DNA of 64,000 nucleotides, from contig CM037830.1 of assembly GCA_021234535.1 (NCBI GenBank), forward strand, positions 18,469,116-18,533,115, read 5' to 3'. This document shows, piece after piece, positions 13,301 through 24,905 of the stretch. How positions within the stretch are numbered: position 1 is the first letter of the stretch; the number at the start of each line of letters is the position of its first letter. The translations under genes and the position numbers were made by a program. This stretch comes from Stichopus chloronotus. Its lineage: Eukaryota > Echinodermata > Holothuroidea > Aspidochirotida > Stichopodidae. The notes beneath the pieces were generated by a model that worked only from the letters and a program-made list of their open reading frames with translations, made no database searches and was not told the origin of the DNA.

Positions 13301-16300
13301 TTTTTTTATCCAAGTAAGATAATGAGAGTAGTAACATTAGGTGTACTATACATTTCTGTAAATACAGTAAATAAACAGAACTTTGTAGGGTAGCTTTACT
13401 CTCCTTTCCAGCTGTGTCCATTGCTCAGAGGACCTGGTGAACTGCTAATCCCTGCTGGGATATCCAAAGGGTTGTCGTGCCAAGGAATAAATTTGCCCAA
13501 TGACGTGAGTTCTTTTTACCTCCATCACCCTGTAGGTTGCTATCTCAATAGTTTTGAGCACAAGCTGGGAATATAATTTTCCATCAAAATTTGCCTTATT
13601 TATATTTTACTCAGAGATGTCCCTTAGTTTGCCATAATAGTGATACATCCTTGACAAACGAAGTGTCAAGTTGTAAATTAAGCAGTCACACATTTTAGCG
13701 GCAAATGAGGACTTTAAACAAGAAAAGGAATTTCCTTTTACTCAATGAATTTCTTGCGATTGTTTGTTGTGTTTGGAATGAATATCCGCGAATCGCAACT
13801 GCGTCAGATGATGCATATTCACAAGATGGATAGTTCATGTCTCTGTTTCCATCATTGCTCAAGAAGAAACATAGCAAAGAACCGCAATACATTTTGCTGC
13901 ACACTGTTCAGTGACATGTGGTAGGAATAAACAACTACAAATTGCTTGATTCTCTTAATCAATACACTAAATTATTCTAGTACAAAATCTAATCTTTGCA
14001 CTTGCTCTCAGTCCTCATGTGACAGCAAAGTAGTGTTGGATGCTTTTTACTGTAACAGCTTCCTTGTTTAAAAACTGACACAAAACTGTCAGAGATTTTA
14101 AATATTTTATCGACATGCTTTTACCTGCTTTGAAAAGGTTTGGATCGAATCTTGGAACATGGTAGTTACACCCTCAGTCTGCATCTCACAGTGAAACCCT
14201 GCAATGTGGCTCATTTGAAGAGTCATGTGTTAGTACGTGTTAATTGAGGTGTTATAAAACGTTTTCCCGAAGTAACTGCTACAATAAGAAAACTTCCCGA
14301 TGGCTGCTTTGGAAAGGCTGACATGGATAATACTTGTTTTAGAGGAGATAAATAATGCAAAGGTTAGAGGTTCTAGCTGTAAAGCTCAAATGGAGAGCAA
14401 ATTGACATGTCCATTTTATTACGTCAGTGTGGACTAAGGACAAACAATTACGTGGTCTGCAGACAAATGGTCTGAAAAAGTGGCCCTTTCTTGTCGTTTC
14501 TGTCATTGCAATCAGATTTCGAAAAGCACTTATCAACTTAAGACCTTTTCTATCCGAACAGACATTTAGCTACACCTGCAAGATCCAGTTTACTACTCGA
14601 GAAGAATTATCCATTCCAGCTCGCGTTATAAACAATCAAATCATCTGTGACGATCACATGGTAAGTGAAAAAAAAAATAGAAAAAAAAGTGCAATTGAGT
14701 TGACAGTTACCTGACCACTTGGTTCTGCGTGATTGCGATTGTTTTAAACAGAATTGCTCTAACTGGCTTTTGTTTTTCCTCAGTACGATTATTCGTCATC
14801 TGCAGAATCCCTCAGCGGTTCATTGAAAGTGCTCTGGGGCAATTACCCAATAGATATGGAAGACGATTTTCGAGGTAACGTATTATGACACCTTCAGAAA
14901 TTGATTCAATCTCTAGAATTTTGTAGTTTCTTGATGATACTGCAAAAGTTTAAATGTTAATCATCTTGTGCAAAGTAGAAAGAATAAATGCTTTATATCA
15001 GTGGTAGCCAACCTGTATCCCGCGGAGACGCAATATGGCCCCAAACATCTTTTGAACAGGAAGAAAAAAGTAAAAAACGAAAAAGGAATAGCAATAATAA
15101 GATATCCATGCAATGCTTATCACAACCATTGGTCAAATCATACAATCACTGTGTGCATCGATATTTCTGATTCTTCACATATTTTGACATTCGCCGTGCC
15201 ATATATATATCTTCATGCATATAGTACTACCTCCCGCAGTTCTATTGTGTCACTGATTACCAGGCCATAAGCATGTGATCAAGCACAATTACTGCAAAAT
15301 AATTTGAATTATGTATCGCTTTTCCTTGCAAGGAGGTTATCTGTTGTTTCACTTTCAGTAACGGTTTACAACTGCAGCAGAAAAGCTTTCACCATTGTAG
15401 CTGATGGAATGAGAAAACCTACCTGTGGAATGTGTCTCAGTATTGATGCTACATTCGACTGTAACTGGTGCCTGCCACTAAGTGACTGCATGTACACGGA
15501 TGGTGTCAATACCTGTGTGGAAAACGAGTGGATCGTTCCAAAAATGAGCTGTCCAGACCCTACAGTAACCGATGTAATGTCACTGACTGTGTTTTTCTCG
15601 TCTGTCTCAGCATGTAATACTTGACTTTTAGTCAGTCTGAGAATGCTCGAAAGAATGTCATTACAAATAAGATGTATGAGTTTGCATGTAGGCTAGTATA
15701 GGAATATAGCCTAGTTCGAACAGCATCACACATACTTATCCATCTACATGCATAGTACGATAGATAGTTAAAACCTTTTCCATCTGCAAAACTTCTCCTT
15801 GTGATAGATCTTGTGTTAAAAAAGAACTTAGAGATAAAAAAGGTTAAGTGTGTTTCTCTCAGATTTTTCCAACTTCAGGGCATATCTCAGGAGGAACCAG
15901 AATTTCAATTTATGGATACAACCTTGGCTTGAATGCTGCCGATTTAACAAATATATCAGTAGCCGGCATTCCCTGTGTTTCTACTTGGCTGGTTTCTCCA
16001 CAAATGTAAGTATCGTAGTCCTTTGCCAGAAAATGGAATGTACATGTGTTAAATTTGAGCAGTTTTTTTTAACTTGATGCTGCTCATTGTGTGAGACTTC
16101 GAAATATTATGTACTTGGCTTCTTCCCCAAAACCTGGACCGTTATGGATCAACACTATGCACGAACTATAAAACTATCATAAATGTTCTCCGTTTTATTA
16201 TTTGGACAAAAATTTGAAATTTGAACAACAATGTTCATATGAAATATTGCTTGAGTTTGCAGTTTTTAGTTATACATAATCAAGCGACATAAATTAGGTC

Positions 16301-19300
16301 ACTAGCTGTTTGCGAAACCAAAGAAATTTTATGAAGCACGTATCTGTGCAAGAGATGTTTAAACAACAATAACCTGCTGAAAATAAAGTCAAAGATGATT
16401 TTTTAAGGAAACGGAGTAATATATTTTTGAAAAAGTCACAAAAAGTTATTCCAAATACGTAAGGTGTGTCGGTATCATATGCGATGATACCTTTAGTATC
16501 ATTTCCACCTTAGTTTGAATTAGTATTCAGTAAATTAGTTGAAACCGTAAATATTCATGTCTCATCTCAAATATGACTCAATTGAACCACGTTTACTTGT
16601 AGGCTATATTTAACTGCATACGTATAAGGTAATCCAGTCCAATCAACCGTATGTGATCGTCACTATTGTGTTAGTGTAAGACTCCTTCTGTCATTCCAGG
16701 CTCTACTGTACCACGGGGAGACATCCTAGTGCTGGTTCCGGTAATGTTGTCGTTACATTCAGTGAAACCAAATTAGATCCGGTTGAATCGAGGCAGACGT
16801 TTTCCTTTGTAGTATGTGAACAAGCTTTGTTTATTAGACGTTCTTTACAGGTGGCAATGTATTAAACGTAAATAAGCAGTTACTACCGCCACGGGTAAAG
16901 CACACGTGTTCGAAGGGGACAGTATACTTCACGAAATGAAAACCTCTCACCTTGTACTTACTACTGAAAACCTAAGGCATTCCTTTATCTCCCGTATAAA
17001 TACATGATAAATCGCCAGCTCAAAGAAGATGATACAATACTCCACCAGTATCATCCATCTCCGCTGACACTTGATAATGATTCATAGCTACGAGTGATAT
17101 ATCAGCCGATTCTGCATCATCTATATATGTCTCCTTTACAGATACCTAACATATCGTCTGTTGAACCAACGAGGGGACCTCGATCAGGGGGGACCAGGCT
17201 AATTGTAAGAGGCATACATTTAGATGCTGGACTCAACCGAAGTGTGACAATTAGCCCCACGCCATGTGAGCTTGGTACTGGATATTTTTGTGAAATAATC
17301 GAGTAGGTTTTTTTTTCGTTGGTTTAATTTACTTGTTGTTAAAGTTTATCAGTATAGGAAAACATCTTTTACAATTGCATCACATATATAGCGATCTTAA
17401 TTATCCTATATTAGAGCAGATAGATGTTTGCATCACAGGAGAAAAAAAAAACATTTTCAGCTACAATAAAAGTTTTGACTTTTAGATCCCCATAGTTTCT
17501 TGCCACATGCAATTGCATTTGATAAATTTCTTTTTAGAATTGACTTCACTTTACGTAAAAGGATTTTGAATTGAGGATTTTGAAATCGTGCCTCATTGAT
17601 CATTAGCTTCTGAATTGTTTAAATCAGTGTGCCGATTGTAACTATGATCTCAAACAAAGAAAATGTAATTTTGTATTGCAAGACACATGGCCAATTACAC
17701 TAATGATTAGTGATTACTTTGGTAGAAGATGTCAAAAGATTTTCTATGGAATAAAACACATGAATGTGCAGCTTCGTGTCATTGGTTTGAATTTTTAGGG
17801 AATCAAGTGAACCTGAGAGTGTTATTATTTGCACAACATCATCAGCCGGTAATGTTACCAGTGGATACGTATCTGTGACATTTGATCAAGGCTGTGAATC
17901 TGGGGAAGACCACTTCGTGTACATGGAAGACCCCATAGTGGACGAATTCGAAAGGCTGAGTTCAATTGCCAGGTAAAAGTTTTTCTTTATTTCGAATCCT
18001 CCTTTTGGATTTCTTAAATTTTTACGCATTTGTTTACATAACAATATTTAGGTTTTCACCTTCTGCTCACTATTCGTTTTCTTTCGGCAGCGGTGGTTTG
18101 GATGTACGCATTGAAGGATCTTCCTTCGATATCCTTCAACGAGCACGTCTGGAATTTAGAGTTGGCACAGCTACGTTCATGTCTGTAAGTTTCACCTTAT
18201 TGTGCAGACAGTACAATACCTTTACATCCAGAACTGTAGCTAGGGCCGTATCGTTAGGGGAATGGGGAATGTGGAGGTAAAAATACTGACTGGATTGATT
18301 TTTTTTTTCTGAGTGACGACCGAGACAGTTTTAGACACGGCTAAAAACACCTTCAGTCAGAAGAATACCTATCAGTAGGGCATACAACCTTTTGAAAAGG
18401 ATGGACTTCAGTTGTGACAATAAGAGCGCTATCAGACTCGGCGAAATGAAAAAAATATTGCCGTGGTTGTGGAGACCGCATGACAGCAGGATTATCTAAG
18501 CCCCACCATTGGTTGGCACGGAGCGCACAAGAGAGTGGTTGGCTTTACAAAACCGCAGATGGCCGAAACTGCACTACCTGGGTGCCCTGGACTACATGTA
18601 CCAAGCCTTGAAAGGGATCCCATGTCTCCAAATTCAATTAATAAGACAAATATTATTCTGTTAAAAATGCTAATGGGACATGGGTGGTGATAACCTTATA
18701 CGCAATCTGATGCAATTTGTTGGATCTATTTCGGTCTATTTTTTTTTCCTGAAATTATAGTTCTAGAAAAGTTATACCAACAACCTTTCCTCTATGATAA
18801 CTTATGTAAATGGCCACCTTGATGATAAAATCTGGTGCAATCTGGTGCAATATTTGATATCGTTTTATATCATGAAATGTGCTAGACTGAGATATGAAGA
18901 ATTAAAACTAGTATTTCAGATTTTTCAACTGTCGGCATTTCTAGACTGAAATATCAGAAATTCAATTGATATTTTAGATTTATTAAGAATTTTCTCAATT
19001 ACCATTTATTCTTATACCAAATTTGGTGTAATATTTGTCATCTTTTAGGTCATGAAATGCGAGATATGAAAATTGTGTTAATAGGGTTACTTTTAGAGTT
19101 TCCAAATATCGTCACCTCTAGACTGAACTATGAGAAATTTGAAAATTTCAGATTTCTTTCAATTTTTTCAATTACCATCTTAGACTTAATTTGGTGCATT
19201 ATATTTGTTTATGTCATAAAATGTGCTGGGCTGAGAAAAGAAAATTCCAACTGGTATTTCAAATATTGCAACTGTCATAATTCTGACAATTTAATTTTTT

Positions 19301-20838
19301 GGGAAGGGGGTAGGTAAGACACCCCCACATCCCCCGGTCTCGTCGGCCTTTTTATACCTGTATAGACCATTTAGAGTGAGGTGCATGGCACATATTCCAT
19401 CTGATGGCAATTTTACCTGCATCTCAAGTGGGACGACAGTTGATAAATTGAGTAGCCTTTTTAATTGGTAACATCATTATCATCTCTAAATGGGAACATA
19501 GGATATCATTTTATTTTTTGTGTGTTTTATGGATAAAATAGCTAATTTTGTCATTATCATCTGTTTTCGAACTTTCAGAATTGCTTCATTACGGCACGGG
19601 CACTAAGTTGCAAATCTCCAGACCTAACTACGTCAACAAGGTCTTACCCACTCTCATTACCAGTGTCAAACATCAGTTTGTATATGGACGGTGTGACCAC
19701 TTACGTAGATCTTGGATCAATTTTTCCAAACCCTCTTGCAACTCAGTTTGTATTCTTCCAAGATCCCGTGTACTTTCAACTACCAAGAGATGAAAATATG
19801 ACGCAAATTCCTCAAGATTTATATTATGGATATCACGTCAAAATACGGGTACATATGATGTTCTTGTACTCAAAGAGATTTTAAACGAATGGATAGATGT
19901 CATCGAAGAATTACAGTACTTGCTCCACAATTATTTACTTGCATCCATGAATAATTTAATGCTGTGTAAGACCCTAAAAATGAGAGAATGTGATATTATT
20001 TATTAATTCCAATATCTGAATACGGTAATAAATACAAATAAAAAAGTTTATATTGTTTATGTTTACAAAGTCGGGTAGAGACATTGATAAATTCATATAT
20101 AATGTAGTGTTCCTAACACATGAAACAAAAGTTTAGATCATCAACTTTTCCTATCCCAGTTTGTATGCCTTCCAACCTTTTTTACAGGGTGACAACTTAA
20201 CGCTTGCATCAACCCATTTAGATGTGTCTGTTACAATTGGCGGGGAGACATGTACCGCTTTACATCTTTCAATTGATTGCCTGACATGTCTGGCACCTGT
20301 GCTAGCACCAGGGACTTACGAAGTAAAGGTATGCATTTCTGACTTTACTGTCATAAGAAAGTAAGTCACCGAAGAATGGTTGTGGATTATTTTAATAATA
20401 ATGCACTTGACCCTTTGCGTAATTTAAAAGTGCAACAAATGTGGTGAAACAATACAGTTGATAGGAAATTTGATGTGTCAAGTAATGTTAATAAATTTGA
20501 TATTACCTAACGTGAGTTTGAACATGATTTTAAAGCATAATATCTTGACATAGTACACCCATTGCAATTCAGTTCATTTTCATTTGCAGGTATTGCATGG
20601 GAATTTGAATTTTATGGTCGGTTCTGTTGAATACCGAGGTCCCGATTCTACCGGTTATCATCTTTCAGTTGTTCTACTGTTGTGTGCTCTCGGTGCACTA
20701 GTAATCACATGCGTGGGTGTCATTACACTATTTTGCTGTCGAAACACTACCGATAGAACCGACTCTATTCCGCATAGTTATTTTGGTAATGATTCTCAAA
20801 ATCTGCATCCAATGCAATCACTGACGACAACAAAATGA
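2926..20838 (+). CDS. Plexin-family receptor without an intracellular GAP domain (20 exons)
   Basis: Single-pass cell-surface receptor of the plexin family, expected to bind semaphorins. Coding exons: 2926-4068, 4841-4872, 5733-5922, 7228-7353, 7926-8026, 12142-12277, 12485-12647, 12956-13170, 13412-13504, 14562-14660, 14784-14874, 15359-15573, 15863-16005, 16700-16811, 17142-17302, 17799-17972, 18091-18184, 19579-19848, 20188-20328, 20590-20838. Every junction is GT-AG, phases match throughout, and the total (3,948 nt) is a multiple of three: 1,315 residues. Start: AAACCATGG is a good context, followed by a hydrophobic signal peptide ending near residue 40. Order: Sema (about 40-497), PSI/IPT repeats (about 502-1240), membrane helix (about 1257-1282), short tail. 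Typical plexins are about 1,850-2,000 residues because of a roughly 600-residue cytoplasmic Rho-binding/GAP region; none is encoded here or in the following 8 kb. It could be a decoy or co-receptor (inference). Subfamily not assigned. Confidence 0.9.
4841..4872 (+). CDS. 32-nt plexin microexon
   Basis: A TTATTTCCAG acceptor and a GTAAGT donor bracket 32 nt with no stop in frame. Exon 1 ends in phase 0, while exon 3 (5733) needs two bases from upstream to keep the Sema frame. Ten codons plus two bases supplied by this exon satisfy exactly that, giving Leu at the junction before GSSPAEYC. Without it exons 1 and 3 are out of frame. Confidence 0.75.
7926..12277 (+). CDS. Plexin exons 5-6: first PSI cysteine-rich module
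   Basis: Exon 7926-8026 carries the PSI signature: C-x(5)-C-x(2)-C, then [10 protein letters not shown]. Exon 12142-12277 begins with the codon completed across the junction and continues with further cysteines ([17 protein letters not shown]). The 4.1-kb intron between them is the largest in the gene and carries the PolB-type mobile element remnant. Both splice phases match (two bases left, one base supplied). Confidence 0.88.
8427..8468. repeat. Left arm of a 40-bp inverted repeat
   Basis: The core ACGTTTTTCGAGAACGCTAA recurs in inverted orientation at 11783-11820, with further matching on both sides (AACCAA outside, TGACTTGAC inside). The two arms bracket 3.3 kb of plexin intron 5 that includes the PolB remnant, so they may be element termini. 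I did not find a clear target-site duplication. Confidence 0.65.
8470..9772 (-). pseudogene. Broken B-family DNA polymerase of a Polinton/Maverick-like element
   Basis: Lies antisense in plexin intron 5. In minus-strand order I see a C2H2-like finger (CLRCKRLF...H) near 9700-9760, an exonuclease-I motif GYDIETYL near 9555, a GLFPHK motif near 9000, DFLVWYSN and ISVPGLT near 8740-8870, GGPSIVF near 8630, and FDANALY followed by MPTRY near 8500-8550. This order is typical of the protein-primed-type PolB of Polintons and related adinto-like elements (family knowledge). The frame is broken by a shift near 9385, further shifts near 8990 and several stops, so it is inactive. The polymerase C-terminal half is missing. 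Confidence 0.75.
10373..10602. repeat. Cluster of four short hairpins
   Basis: Four separate foldback sequences within 230 bases: a perfect 16-bp palindrome CAGTGGTGCACCACTG at 10373-10388; an A6C3/G3T6 stem at 10419-10455 with an inner CCCAG/CTGGG stem; GAGCAGAGT/ACTCTGCTC at 10479-10498; and ACGACTGCC/GGCAGTCGT with loop TAAT at 10581-10602. They lie between the inverted-repeat arms, upstream of the PolB remnant. Their role is unknown. Confidence 0.7.
11783..11820. repeat. Right arm of the 40-bp inverted repeat
   Basis: Contains TTAGCGTTCTCGAAAAACGT, the reverse complement of the left arm core at about 8434-8455, preceded by GTCAAGTC and followed by TTGGTT. Similarity stops abruptly on the outer side, as expected of a terminus. 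Confidence 0.65.
12485..20328 (+). CDS. Plexin exons 7-19: PSI and IPT repeat stalk
   Basis: Exon 8 (12956-13170) has a second PSI ([22 protein letters not shown]). Exons 9-11 form an IPT ([34 protein letters not shown]). Exon 12 (15359-15573) is a third PSI ([17 protein letters not shown], then SCPDP). Exons 13-14 form the next IPT ([18 protein letters not shown]), exons 15-16 another ([18 protein letters not shown]), exons 17-18 another ([13 protein letters not shown] ... ALSCKSPDL), and exon 19 the last (GDNLTL ... VTIGGETC). The order matches the standard plexin stalk, so the ectodomain appears complete. No stop or frameshift interrupts these exons. Confidence 0.88.
18840..19320. repeat. 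Diverged minisatellite in plexin intron 17
   Basis: Three diverged units about 165-180 bp apart begin with GTCATGAAATGTGCTAGACTGAG-like words (near 18868, 19050 and 19214) and continue with CTAGACTGAA-ATATCAGAAATT-like sequence. The same unit occurs in reverse orientation near 51350-51690, so it belongs to a dispersed repeat family. Confidence 0.7.
20590..20838 (+). CDS. Plexin last exon: membrane helix and short tail
   Basis: Begins [17 protein letters not shown], the conserved juxtamembrane end of plexin ectodomains, followed by a hydrophobic helix ([20 protein letters not shown]) and CCRN at the cytoplasmic side. The tail is only about 32 residues, polar, and ends at TGA 20836-20838. No plexin coiled juxtamembrane, Rho-binding or GAP sequence follows. 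A possible alternative donor (TTTTG then GTAATG, at 20784/20785) would change the tail; RNA evidence is needed to choose. Confidence 0.82.
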   Translation, partial: VLHGNLNFMVGSVEYRGPDSTGYHLSVVLLLCALGALVITCVGVITLFCCRNTTDRTDSIPHSYFGNDSQNLHPMQSLTTTK

Positions 20839-21358
20839 GTGACCGCACTATGCTAGACCAGGCACAGATCACAACAACGATCAAACACCACATCTCCCAA
20901 ATCAGACTAGTGTGGATATCCAGATGAACGAAATATCTGAACATAGTACACGACATTCATATAGTAATCAGACATTGTCTACCAGTGCCTCAAAGCAGAT
21001 GAAGATCGACATCAGGTAAACATTCCGAGGAGAGGAAGAGACCATGAGGAGAAATATGCCAAATACAGTGACAGAATCTATGAAAGCTGAGTCTATGCCT
21101 GACATCACCGGTATACAATTTTATGATGATCTTCCTTCTACTAGCGGTACTTCAGAAGCAGATCAATATCAGACAAAGTTTCCAAAGAGAGAGGGAGAAC
21201 TTGACGAGGAATTTGCCAAATACAGTCACAGAATCTATGACAGTGATAAAATATGAAGCCTTACAGCACTGGTACAGGATTAACAGAACTTCCAAGGAGA
21301 GATGACGATAAGGATGTTTTTTTTTACAGCGGAGGAATTTATGACGATAAAGCTATTT
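20839..21358 (+). other. Coding-like tail sequence with repeated motif in shifting frames
   Basis: Immediately after the plexin stop there are three polar, acidic, coding-like blocks in different frames. Two contain nearly the same 26 bases (21058-21083 and 21215-21240, one mismatch) encoding AKYSDRIYES-like and AKYSHRIYDS-like peptides. A third, looser unit ends GGIYDDKAI before TGA 21356-21358. A donor-like CAG/GTAAAC at 21016 and an acceptor-like T9-ACAG ending at 21329 could also define an intron here. Either it is 3' untranslated sequence with a decayed former tail, or part of it is spliced in. Confidence 0.5.
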
Positions 21359-21884
21359 GAACGGTCACTGGCAATAACCAATCGAATGACTGGTGGTGAA
21401 TACCATTTCTCAGTAATATGTACAACTATCGACATAACATCCAATGAACTCTTTAATGGCCAACTGAATAGAACATAAGCAAGAATACAGAGCAATAATG
21501 AGAATAACTACAAACCAACTTCACAATTGACCACACTGAAAACCATGTAAAAGGAATCACAAGAAGAAGCACAATTTTCATTTCAATGATCATATGGACA
21601 AGCGATTCAAAAGCCAACTAAATGACCACCACACACCACTTGAAAGATGAGTTTGAGTTATTGCAGCAAAATGAATTATCTGAAAGACAATCCGAACATT
21701 TGCTTGAAATGCCACTAGAGAGGTTCTCGGTTTCACGATTGACGTTCGTCATATACCACACTAAATGTTTTTATACTCATTCAGGATCTCACGAAGTTCA
21801 GCCTTCATTACTGAGGCAAACTTGTGATTTGATATTGTAAGTAAGGTACTTGTCAGATCCCTCTTCCATTGTACAGCTTTGACG

Positions 21885-22370
21885 TAAAGGTTGTGTGACA
21901 TGAAAATTTTGGACTATTGGGCGTACCGTATTAATCATTAAAGTGTTGAAAATAGCCACATATTTCATCAAATTCCTTCAAACATTGACAAATTTACAAG
22001 GTTTAGCACATTTTTGTTTCACACTTGCATCATAAATAACCATTGGTAGAATGCCACTTTGTGACATCAAAAGAGACGGACTCCTAGCATAAGTCTGATG
22101 TTAATCCCTGGCTTACTTCATCTTTATTTCAAGGACAATTGAGCATTTTATATGCCCAGAGGCTTTTTTAACTTTGAAGCATGAATTTCCTTCTTCAAAA
22201 TATCGAAATCACTTTAGAGTGTTAAACCCAGCAGTAAATATGTAAATGAGCTACAACAAAAGAAATACTGACTTTGTGCAACACTCTTACGTCATTTTAT
22301 TTGCATTTTCATTTAACTTTGAAAAGTCATGTCTCAAAGACTTTGATAAATATGACCAAAATTCCAACAG

Positions 22371-22407
<37 letters not shown>

Positions 22408-22408
22408 A

Positions 22409-22477
<69 letters not shown>

Positions 22478-22550
22478 GGTTTCACCCTGCAACTTCTGTG
22501 TGAAACCTGCTTTTTTCTAGATGCATGTAAGCAGTCTTTAACTACTTAAG
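21885..22550. repeat. Dispersed repeat, family shared with 31.5 kb and 34.7 kb
   Basis: GTGTGACATGAAAAT..TTGACTATTGG near 21892 resembles 31517-31560, and the 3' part (TTTCAACAGAT-like start, GGTTTCAC, CTTTTTTCTAGATGCATGT) near 22355-22530 resembles 34690-34765. The TA microsatellite sits inside it. Probably fragments of one transposable element; the type is unknown. Confidence 0.5.
22371..22473. repeat. (TA)n microsatellite
   Basis: About 100 bases of TA dinucleotides with a short CTATCTA interruption. It gives open frames of alternating Ile and Tyr that are artefacts. Confidence 0.97.
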
Positions 22551-23467
22551 CGTTCCTAGCTCTTAGATTAAAGATTTTGAGGGCGTTACAATTGTTTGTA
22601 TGCGACAATAGAAATGAATACCAACGAGCATGTCCTTGCGTACATTGTATTATATTCATAGAATTTTGAAAAAAGTATGTAATGCTGATATTGCCTTAAG
22701 ATGTGTCTTTTTATTCGTTTTCAAACAAAAAAAAGAAAAGAAAAAAGAAAGCACACATTCGATCGTCAACTTAAGTTGCCATTACTTTTCAAAATGTCAT
22801 CGTCATCACTTAAGAAACAGTTCATTATGACCAATCAGTTTTGTTCAATTATGAGTAAAGACCTTTTAATTTTTTTGGCATTTTGAAAAATACTGGTGAC
22901 CTCTATATCGTTACGATAGAACGCAATGTGATAAAACATATCAAACAAATATTTTATGATCCTATGTGTATATTGTAATTAATTTTTGCTTTCAGTGATT
23001 GTATTTAGTTACTGGTTATGGTGTCTTGGTCTTCATGAAAAAAAAAAAAATTTCATTTGTTTATCATTTTGCTACAAGTGTCCTAGTCTTATGACTGAGA
23101 AGAGGTGTACGTAGGTGTAGTAGAAAATTTGAATAAGGTCAATTATTGATCAATCGACCACAGATGACGTTTTCAGATCAAAGGAAACTGCTCATTTCTA
23201 CCCAAAGTGACAAATATTAGGTTTAACATGTATGTGTAATTAATTCGAAAGGTTCCCAAAGGGCAAGTGTTTGCAAAATAGTCTAATATTTCACATGATT
23301 TTTGTGCCCTTATTTCATATTAGCATTGTCTGAAGGCCTTCTCTTCTTTGGTAATCGAAACGTAGATCCTTCTATACTTTAATTTGCCGTTTTACAGCAA
23401 TAGTTGAAAGTCATCCGTTCATCATTTATGCACATTATATGTAGCTTACTTTACTCATATTTTAAAC

Positions 23468-23752
23468 AATAAATCACTTTTGCTGAATGTTGTGTAATAC
23501 CTTTCGTTTTTCTCGTCTGGCAAATAACAGTGTTGGCAGCATTCTGATTATGGTAAATGTATTGAAAACTTAATGTATTTTAATGTTCTCATAAGTCATA
23601 TTTTATGTTCTTTCGTAAATGTAAATTTCTTCTTCTAGTGACAATATATTGTTAAAGGTAGTGTAATCTTGGTGTTCAGAACAAAAATCATTCTTTTAAG
23701 TGACCTAGTCGAATAAAGTTGTTTTCTACAACATAAAGTTAGTAGTAATAAA
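23468..23752 (+). terminator. Candidate polyadenylation signals
   Basis: AATAAA occurs at 23468-23473, 23712-23717 and 23747-23752. The second is followed by GTTGTTTTCT, a GU/U-rich sequence typical of cleavage sites. If the plexin transcript uses them its 3' untranslated region would be about 2.7-2.9 kb. AT-rich DNA produces this hexamer by chance, so support is modest. Confidence 0.3.
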
Positions 23753-24769
23753 GTCTGATGTAGAGTAACTAGTTAAATAAATTGATTGAATGAATTTTCA
23801 AGTTCCATAAATGTTTCAAGTGTTGATCATATACTTACAAAAGCGCTCGTGTCACCTCAAACTGGAAAATCAGAGTAATTACGCTTGAATGATGAGTGCT
23901 TTCTAGTTTAAACAACGAGTATAAGTCTAGTCACTAGATTATTCATAAGAATGCACAATCTGACCCGTCCACACCTGATTTGACAAGGGTAACAACAAGT
24001 TGTAATGTCCAATAGACCAGTTGTAGGTTATCACATAATGACCTTAACGAATTTGTTTTCTATGTTTTTAAACATTACACAGCATACAGATAAGTCAACA
24101 TTTTCAGAACCAATAGGCCTAACTATGGCAAGAATTATTCTCGAGATGCATTTTAAAGAGTCTATCAAATATATCACAGGAGTTGTATAGTACATAGTTT
24201 ATACATCGACCTAGAGTGACCCAATGAGAACCAAATGAGATATGCACTAATATGTACATGTATAAGCTACAAGAAACTCACTTTTGACTACACTAATGAG
24301 TTAAGCCGAGTTTAAAGTGAAATTAGATAGAAGTAACTGTATTAAGTTAAAGACGGTTTACATTAACCTAGGGTACAATTGGAAAAAAGAGTGCCGAGTG
24401 TAAACATGGATAACAATATCAACTCCAAGTAAAATATTTCAATATTATATTATATTTCAATATCAAGTAAAATGCATTCCCTCAGAAATGCTCAATTACT
24501 TCCAGCTACTAACTTCACGAAACTTTGATGAACTTAAGTATGGATGATGTATACAACCTATACGGTTACAATGATGCAACAAAGCGAACCACAGTTTAGT
24601 AAGCTAAATTTGCAAAGGTAAGAACAGCAACAGGCGAATGTTTCAAAACACAGAGCAAAAACAAATCCAGAGCTCCTGATACATACTCTTAGCGTGATGT
24701 AAATAACTCTCTTTGAACTGGAATCAATGGACTATGAAACAGCTCCTTTTGTGAAACATGCTTGTACAA

Positions 24770-24905
24770 CCCATGAATGTAATAATTAACCATGAATGTA
24801 ATGCCCACAGTACAATGTATCAGATTTAATCATGAATGTGAAAATCTGACCCCACAATATATATAATAATTTTAACCATCAATGTAATAACAATAAATAA
24901 TGGCA
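24770..24905. repeat. Left arm of a long imperfect inverted repeat
   Basis: Made of four spaced copies of an ACCATGAATGTAAT-like word. The reverse complement of this segment resembles 25728-25865, including TGGTTAAAATTATTATATA. The arms are about 0.8 kb apart, which suggests a foldback element or two inverted copies of a small repeat. Confidence 0.55.

Noticed and set aside
22246..22549. Open frames of repeated Ile-Tyr
   Set aside because: Produced by the TA microsatellite.
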